Part shown: positions 6,483 to 10,043 of the stretch, piece by piece | How the letters are laid out: every line of letters begins with the position of its first letter | Numbering within the stretch: position 1 is the first letter of the stretch | Assembly (NCBI GenBank): GCA_002372815.1 | Contig: DFIR01000049.1 | Span: forward strand, 1 to 10,043 | DNA length: 10,043 nt | Reading direction: 5' to 3' | Source: Lachnospiraceae bacterium UBA3692 | GTDB taxonomy: Bacteria; Bacillota; Clostridia; Lachnospirales; Lachnospiraceae | Notes under the pieces: model-generated | The model's input: the letters and a program-made list of their open reading frames with translations, nothing else | Told to the model about the DNA's origin: nothing | Databases searched by the model: none | Position numbers and translations under genes: made by a program

Positions 6483-7637
6483 ATGCATTACGATTATCTG
6501 ATCACCGGCGCCGGACTGTTCGGCGCGGTATTCGCCAATGAAATGAAGAAGCGCGGCAGGAGCTGCGTCGTGATCGACCGCCGTCCGCACATCGCGGGCA
6601 ACATCTACACGGAGAAGGTGAACGGGATCCACGTGCACCGCTATGGGGCGCACATCTTCCACACCTCGGACGAGGAGGTCTGGGAGTACGTGCAGCAGTT
6701 CGCGAAGTTCAACAACTTCATCAATTCCCCGGTCGCCCGCTACAAGGACGAGCTGTACAACCTTCCTTTTAATATGAACACCTTCAGCCGCATGTGGGGC
6801 GTGCGCACCCCGGCGGAGGCGAAGGCGCGGATCGAGGAGCAGGTCGCGGAGGTCCGCGTCGACGAGCCGAAGAACCTGGAGGAGCAGGCGCTCAACCTCG
6901 TCGGGCGCGACGTCTACGAGAAGCTCGTCAAGGGCTACACCGAGAAGCAGTGGGGCCGTGACTGCACCGAGCTTCCCGCCTTCATCATCCGGAGGCTGCC
7001 GCTTCGCTTCATCTACGACAACAACTACTTCAACGATCCTCACCAGGGGATCCCGGTCGGCGGCTACACGCAGATCGTGGAGAAGCTGCTGGAGGGAACG
7101 CCGGTCATCCTGAACACCGACTTCGCGGAGGCCGTCCGCGAGGAGGGCGAAGGCGCGGATGCCCACTTCGTGATGGGTGAGGACACCTTCGACAAGGTGC
7201 TCTACACGGGCAGGATCGACGAGTACTTCGACCGCTGCTTCGGACCGCTCGAGTACCGGTCGCTCCGGTTCGAGACGGAGGTGCTGCCGGAGGAGGACAA
7301 CTTCCAGGGCAACGCCGTCGTGAACTACACGGAGAGGGAGGTCCCCTTCACGAGGATCATCGAGCACAAGTTCTTCGAGTTCGGCAAGGACAGCGAGACG
7401 GGCGAGCCGATCCCGGGCACGGTGATCACCCGGGAGTACCCGGACAGCTGGGAAGAGGGGAAGGAGACCTACTACCCCGTCAACAACGAGAAGAACGACG
7501 CCATCTATCAGCGCTACGCGGCGCTGGCGGCGGAGAAGAAGAACGTCCTGTTCGGCGGACGCCTCGGCATGTACCGCTACTACGACATGGACAAGGTGAT
7601 CCGGGCGGCCCTCGACATGGTGCGCAGCCTCGACTGA
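6483..7637 (+). CDS. glf: UDP-galactopyranose mutase
   Basis: The enzyme uses reduced FAD to interconvert UDP-galactopyranose and UDP-galactofuranose, the precursor of galactofuranose in surface polysaccharides. The 384 residues have the Rossmann loop GAGLFG (9-14), the acidic residue Asp32 in VVIDRRPHIAGN, YGAHIFHT (54-61), YTEKQWG (152-158), RLPLRF (171-176) and, near the end, GGRLGMYRYYDMD, all typical of bacterial UGM at the usual length. The ATG at 6483 is preferred because GAGG (6472-6475) then lies 7 bases away and family members begin at MxYDYLI. The ATG at 6477, which overlaps the HTH stop, would add two residues. No glycosyltransferase or polysaccharide gene is beside it, so this is an isolated glf. 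No clear terminator lies directly after the stop; only a 5-bp stem at 7640-7656 was seen. Confidence 0.96.
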   Translation: MHYDYLITGAGLFGAVFANEMKKRGRSCVVIDRRPHIAGNIYTEKVNGIHVHRYGAHIFHTSDEEVWEYVQQFAKFNNFINSPVARYKDELYNLPFNMNTFSRMWGVRTPAEAKARIEEQVAEVRVDEPKNLEEQALNLVGRDVYEKLVKGYTEKQWGRDCTELPAFIIRRLPLRFIYDNNYFNDPHQGIPVGGYTQIVEKLLEGTPVILNTDFAEAVREEGEGADAHFVMGEDTFDKVLYTGRIDEYFDRCFGPLEYRSLRFETEVLPEEDNFQGNAVVNYTEREVPFTRIIEHKFFEFGKDSETGEPIPGTVITREYPDSWEEGKETYYPVNNEKNDAIYQRYAALAAEKKNVLFGGRLGMYRYYDMDKVIRAALDMVRSLD

Positions 7638-7669
7638 GGCGCCGGATCGCGCGGCGAATAGCTGTTCCT

Positions 7670-7675
7670 TATAAT
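7670..7675 (+). promoter_or_regulatory. Perfect -10 box ahead of the structured RNA
   Basis: TATAAT at 7670-7675 predicts transcription start at about 7681-7682, exactly the first base of the closing stem of the structured RNA. No acceptable -35 box is found 16-18 bases upstream (CG-rich sequence), and there is no TG for an extended -10. It is the only good -10 between glf and rpmG. Confidence 0.5.
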
Positions 7676-7680
7676 TTCAA

Positions 7681-7770
7681 AGACCTGCGGCATGAACCGT
7701 CAAGTTCGTCTTGACGCCTGTCCTCTTTTGTGATAGGTTATGTTTGGATTGTCGCAGGTCTATTTTTTTT
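7681..7770 (+). ncRNA. Structured RNA ending in a T8 tract: self-terminating sRNA or rpmG-secE-nusG leader
   Basis: The closing stem pairs AGACCTGCGGCA (7681-7692) with TGTCGCAGGTCT (7750-7761): 12 pairs, one of them G-U. It is followed by A and eight T (7763-7770), as in an intrinsic terminator. Inside are two hairpins side by side: CGTCAAG-TTCGT-CTTGACG (7698-7716, 7 perfect pairs) and CCTGTC/GATAGG (7717-7722 with 7732-7737, one G-U). GAAC (7694-7697) can also pair with GTTT (7742-7745). The result is a compact three-way junction with few free bases. I matched it to no riboswitch, 6S, SRP, T-box or ribosomal leader that I know. It could be an independent small RNA, a leader whose closing stem is the terminator, or simply the glf terminator with a structured loop. 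The fold was derived by hand. Confidence 0.6.
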
Positions 7771-7823
7771 GCTCTGAAGATGGCCTGCAGGTGAAAATGA
7801 CCAGGAGCGGAGGTGAGAAGAGA

Positions 7824-7973
7824 ATGCGTACGAGGATCACACTGTCCTGCACGGAGTGCAAACAGCGCAATTACAACACGACGAAGGACAAGAAGGCTCA
7901 TCCCGAGAGGATCGAGACCAAGAAATACTGCAGATTCTGCAGAAAGCATACCATGCATAAGGAGACCAAGTAA
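7824..7973 (+). CDS. rpmG: 50S ribosomal protein L33, zinc-ribbon form
   Basis: The 49 residues begin MRTRITLSCTECKQRNYNTT and end KYCRFCRKHTMHKETK, the complete L33 of the large ribosomal subunit. Four cysteines in two CxxC pairs (Cys9/Cys12 and Cys36/Cys39) make this the zinc-binding form, as opposed to the cysteine-free paralogue that many Firmicutes use in zinc shortage. The ATG at 7824 is chosen because GGAGG (7809-7813) lies 10 bases upstream and the family begins there. An in-frame ATG at 7740 would add 28 residues that match nothing in L33 and run through the terminator stem. It is the first gene of the rpmG-secE-nusG-rplK-rplA run. Confidence 0.96.
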   Translation: MRTRITLSCTECKQRNYNTTKDKKAHPERIETKKYCRFCRKHTMHKETK

Positions 7974-7983
7974 GGAGTAGATC

Positions 7984-8205
7984 ATGAGTGGTAACGAGAA
8001 GACGGCAGCGAAGGAGTCGAAGATCGGCAGCTTCTTTAAAGGCGTCCGCACAGAGTTCCGCAAGATCATCTGGCCGGATCGCGATACTTTGATCAAGCAG
8101 CTTGTCGCAGTGCTCTGCGTCACCGTGATCGCCGCACTTCTTATCGCAGTCATCGATTTCGGCGCTCAGAACCTGATCGAGTGGCTGACGACGGTGAACG
8201 CCTGA
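7984..8205 (+). CDS. secE: Preprotein translocase subunit SecE
   Basis: This 73-residue single-span membrane protein clamps SecY in the SecYEG protein-export channel. The amphipathic helix with the family motif GVRTEFRKIIWPDRDTLIKQ (20-39) precedes one transmembrane helix at about 38-59 and a short outer tail. The length is usual for the short Gram-positive SecE. The ribosome site AAGGAG (7972-7977) overlaps the rpmG stop codon, 6 bases before the ATG, which points to coupled translation. Its place between rpmG and nusG is conserved in Firmicutes. Confidence 0.96.
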   Translation: MSGNEKTAAKESKIGSFFKGVRTEFRKIIWPDRDTLIKQLVAVLCVTVIAALLIAVIDFGAQNLIEWLTTVNA

Positions 8206-8228
8206 CAAGGAAGCTAACGAGGTATGTA

Positions 8229-8987
8229 ATGGCAGATAGGAATTTTGAGACGGGTAAGCCGAAGCTCCGTGTGAAGGCGGGAGCGCTCCCCCCGGTGCGT
8301 CAGCTGAAGAGGCCGGATTTCTCCAAGACGGCGGCTGACATCGAGAAGGAACACCGCGCCGAGCCGGATCTCTCTGAGAATACGGATGCCTGGGACGAGG
8401 CGGCGGTAGAGGAATCTCTGGCGGCGCAGGAGTCCGGAGCAGCCGGTATCCTGGATGAGGAGGCGATTACAGATATCCCGCACTGGTACGTGGCACACAC
8501 TTATTCCGGTTACGAGAATAAGGTGAAGATCACGCTCGAGAAGACCATCGAGAACCGTCACCTGGAGAACCAGATCTTTGAGGTCCGCGTTCCCCTGCAG
8601 GACGAAGTCGAAGTGAAGAACGGCGTCCGCAAGACGGTTTCCCGCAAGATGTTCCCGGGCTATGTGCTGGTGAATATGATCATGAACGACGACACCTGGT
8701 ATGTGGTGCGCAACACGCGCGGCGTGACCGGGTTCGTGGGACCGGGCTCCAAGCCCGTTCCGCTCACGGAGATGGAGATGCAGCCGCTGGACGAGCCTGT
8801 CAGCACCATCAGCGTCGACTTCGGCGAGGGAGATCTCGTGGAAGTCATCGCGGGCGTCTGGAAGGGTACATCCGGCAAGGTCCGCAAGATGGACCTCGGC
8901 AAGCAGACAGCCACCATCAACGTGGACCTGTTCGAGAGGGATACGCCCGTCGAGATCAGTTTCGCGGAGCTGCGCCGTCAGAGCTGA
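8229..8987 (+). CDS. nusG: Transcription elongation factor NusG with long N-terminal extension
   Basis: NusG binds RNA polymerase and affects pausing, termination and contact with the ribosome. Residues 86-252 are a normal NusG: the NGN domain starts at WYVAHTYSGYENKVK, contains SRKMFPGYVLVNM (138-150) and NTRGVTGFVG (162-171), and is followed by the KOW domain at about 198-252 with GDLVEVIAGVWKGTSGKV. The first 85 residues are extra. Residues 10-40 are basic and proline-containing (Lys10, 12, 16, 27, 33, 40; Arg14, 24, 28) and residues 41-82 are acidic, both low in hydrophobic residues and probably disordered. The ATG at 8229 follows GAGGT (8219-8223) by 5 bases, 23 bases after secE. No good start is seen nearer the NGN domain, so the extension is probably real. 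Confidence 0.95.
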   Translation: MADRNFETGKPKLRVKAGALPPVRQLKRPDFSKTAADIEKEHRAEPDLSENTDAWDEAAVEESLAAQESGAAGILDEEAITDIPHWYVAHTYSGYENKVKITLEKTIENRHLENQIFEVRVPLQDEVEVKNGVRKTVSRKMFPGYVLVNMIMNDDTWYVVRNTRGVTGFVGPGSKPVPLTEMEMQPLDEPVSTISVDFGEGDLVEVIAGVWKGTSGKVRKMDLGKQTATINVDLFERDTPVEISFAELRRQS

Positions 8988-9030
8988 TCACCCGGATCCG
9001 CCGCGCGCCAAAGAGCGGCTGACCGGTTTG

Positions 9031-9084
9031 CTGTGTCAACAGAAGTGGGAGCAGCAAAGAAGCTGCGCTCGACCACAAAGGAGG
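9031..9084 (+). promoter_or_regulatory. rplK leader with probable ribosomal protein L1 binding site
   Basis: In the 101 bases between nusG and rplK, GTGG (9045-9048) pairs with CCAC (9073-9076). Inside lies GCAGC-AAAGAA-GCTGC (9051-9066), with asymmetric unpaired GA on one side and GCTCGA on the other. This GTGGGAG...ACCAC plan is that of the L1 site on 23S rRNA and on rplK leaders, where free L1 represses translation of the rplK-rplA mRNA. The element ends directly before AAAGGAGG, the rplK ribosome site, which fits translational repression. A small hairpin, CTGT-GTCA-ACAG (9031-9042), precedes it. No promoter was seen in the gap. Confidence 0.7.
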
Positions 9085-9088
9085 AAAA

Positions 9089-9514
9089 ATGGCTAAGAAA
9101 GTAACAGGCTACATCAAACTGCAGATCCCTGCCGGCAAGGCAACGCCCGCTCCGCCGGTAGGTCCCGCGCTGGGCCAGCATGGTGTCAACATCATGGAGT
9201 TCACCAAGCAGTTCAACGCCAAGACCGCTGACAAGGGTGACCTGATCATCCCGGTCGTCATCACGGTCTATTCCGACAGAACTTTCAGTTTCATCACGAA
9301 GACTCCGCCGGCACCCGTCCTTCTGAAGAAGGCGGCCGGCCTCCAGAAGGCCTCCGGTGTCCCGAACAAGACCAAGGTCGGTTCCGTTACCAAGGATCAG
9401 ATCAAAGAGATCGCCGAGCTCAAGATGCCCGATCTCAACGCCGCTTCCCTGGAAGCCGCGATGAGCATGATCGCCGGAACTGCAAGAAGCATGGGAATCA
9501 CAGTCGTCGACTAA
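9089..9514 (+). CDS. rplK: 50S ribosomal protein L11
   Basis: The 141 residues are a full L11, the protein at the GTPase-associated centre of the large subunit. It opens MAKKVTGYIKLQIPAGKATP with PPVGPALGQHGVNIMEF (22-38), the proline-rich N-terminal domain touched by elongation factors. The C-terminal rRNA-binding domain holds TPPAPVLLKKAAG and ends SMIAGTARSMGITV. The length is standard. AAAGGAGG lies 5 bases before the ATG. The gene is followed after 35 bases by rplA, and both are probably controlled by L1 through the leader just upstream. Confidence 0.98.
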   Translation: MAKKVTGYIKLQIPAGKATPAPPVGPALGQHGVNIMEFTKQFNAKTADKGDLIIPVVITVYSDRTFSFITKTPPAPVLLKKAAGLQKASGVPNKTKVGSVTKDQIKEIAELKMPDLNAASLEAAMSMIAGTARSMGITVVD

Positions 9515-9549
9515 GGTCCGCTGTCACGAGGATATAAGGAGATTAAAAG

Positions 9550-10043
9550 ATGAAACACGGAAAGAAATACACTGAGGCTGCGAAGCTGGTCGATCGCAGC
9601 ATGCTGTACGAGCCCGCAGACGCCATCGCTCTTGTCAAGAAGACAGCGACTGCGAAGTTCGACGAGACCATTGAGCTGCACATCCGCACCAGCTGCGACG
9701 GCCGTCACGCCGACCAGCAGATCCGCGGCGCGGTCGTGCTCCCCGCAGGTACCGGCAAGAAGGTCAGAGTCCTCGTTTTCGCCAAGGGCGCGAAGCTGGA
9801 TGAGGCACAGGCTGCAGGCGCCGATTTCGTCGGCGGCCAGGAGCTGATCCCGAGAATCCAGAACGAAGGCTGGCTGGACTTCGACGTTGTCGTCGCCACC
9901 CCTGACATGATGAGCGTTGTCGGCCGTCTCGGCCGTATCCTCGGCCCCAAGGGCCTGATGCCCAACCCGAAGGCGGGCACCGTCACCATGGACGTGACCA
10001 AGGCGATCAACGACATCAAAGCCGGTAAGATCGAGTACAGACT
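9550..10043 (+). CDS. rplA: 50S ribosomal protein L1, N-terminal part (cut by window edge)
   Basis: About 164 of an expected 230 residues are present, reading open to the window edge. The sequence begins MKHGKKYTEAAKLVDRSMLY and contains the rRNA-binding DGRHADQQIRGAVVLP in the first half, VVVATPDMM, and the L1 signature GRLGRILGPKGLMPNPKAGT. L1 binds the mobile stalk of 23S rRNA and, when in excess, the rplK leader. AAGGAG (9536-9541) lies 8 bases before the ATG. The stretch TSCDGRHADQQ has Cys where most L1 proteins have Val, a small variation that does not affect the call. Confidence 0.97.
   Translation, partial: MKHGKKYTEAAKLVDRSMLYEPADAIALVKKTATAKFDETIELHIRTSCDGRHADQQIRGAVVLPAGTGKKVRVLVFAKGAKLDEAQAAGADFVGGQELIPRIQNEGWLDFDVVVATPDMMSVVGRLGRILGPKGLMPNPKAGTVTMDVTKAINDIKAGKIEYR

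Noticed and set aside
7640..7656. 5-bp stem CGCCG/CGGCG as the glf terminator
   Set aside because: The stem is too short and no T-run follows; the structured element at 7681-7770 is a better transcription end.
7692..7733. A 13-codon open frame (MNRQVRLDACPLL) inside the structured RNA, considered as an attenuation leader peptide
   Set aside because: There is no Shine-Dalgarno sequence, the predicted transcript starts only about 11 bases before it, and there is no run of one amino acid that would act as a sensor.
7740..7823. Earlier in-frame start for L33
   Set aside because: It would add 28 residues foreign to L33, starts inside the terminator structure, and lacks a ribosome site.
1..10043. 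Mobile elements, CRISPR arrays, tRNA or rRNA genes
   Set aside because: No transposase or integrase motifs, no regularly spaced repeats, and no tRNA-like folds or rRNA sequence were found on reading both strands.

Overview
This window looks like chromosomal DNA from a high-GC (about 60% by eye) member of the Clostridia, most likely near Lachnospiraceae. The grounds are Gram-positive type Shine-Dalgarno sites before almost every gene, the order rpmG-secE-nusG-rplK-rplA, and a four-cysteine L33. No species can be named from the sequence. No mobile element, CRISPR array, tRNA or rRNA gene was seen.

Layout. (1) 1-440, minus strand: the first 146 codons of carB, with a near-consensus promoter at 504-532, divergent from what follows. 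(2) 641-2686, plus strand: a tight cluster of a divergent YvcK/CofD-family gene, an acylphosphatase with an N-terminal membrane anchor and a probable second start, and a Nudix hydrolase. (3) 2765-5986: a cysteine-rich ABC-type substrate-binding lipoprotein with no permease or ATPase beside it, then an OmpR-type response regulator and a sensor kinase with a very Asp-rich extracytoplasmic segment. (4) 6130-7637: a small HTH protein overlapping or abutting glf (UDP-galactopyranose mutase). (5) 7670-7770: a -10 box followed at once by an RNA that folds as a closed three-way junction and ends in eight T residues. (6) 7824 to the end: rpmG, secE, a long nusG with an 85-residue N-terminal extension, a probable L1-binding leader, rplK and the first 164 codons of rplA.

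How the genes fit together. The right-hand third is the conserved ribosomal/secretion/transcription-elongation operon. Its rplK-rplA part carries the expected autogenous control element for L1. The structured RNA ahead of rpmG could be a self-terminating small RNA, a terminator-type leader of this operon, or an elaborate terminator of glf. It is the least explained element in the window. The middle part is a plausible sensing module: lipoprotein, kinase and regulator in one direction, with little space between the genes and no visible terminator. The left part holds small housekeeping enzymes of phosphate-ester and nucleotide metabolism beside a YvcK-like protein that is not in the usual rapZ-yvcK-whiA setting.
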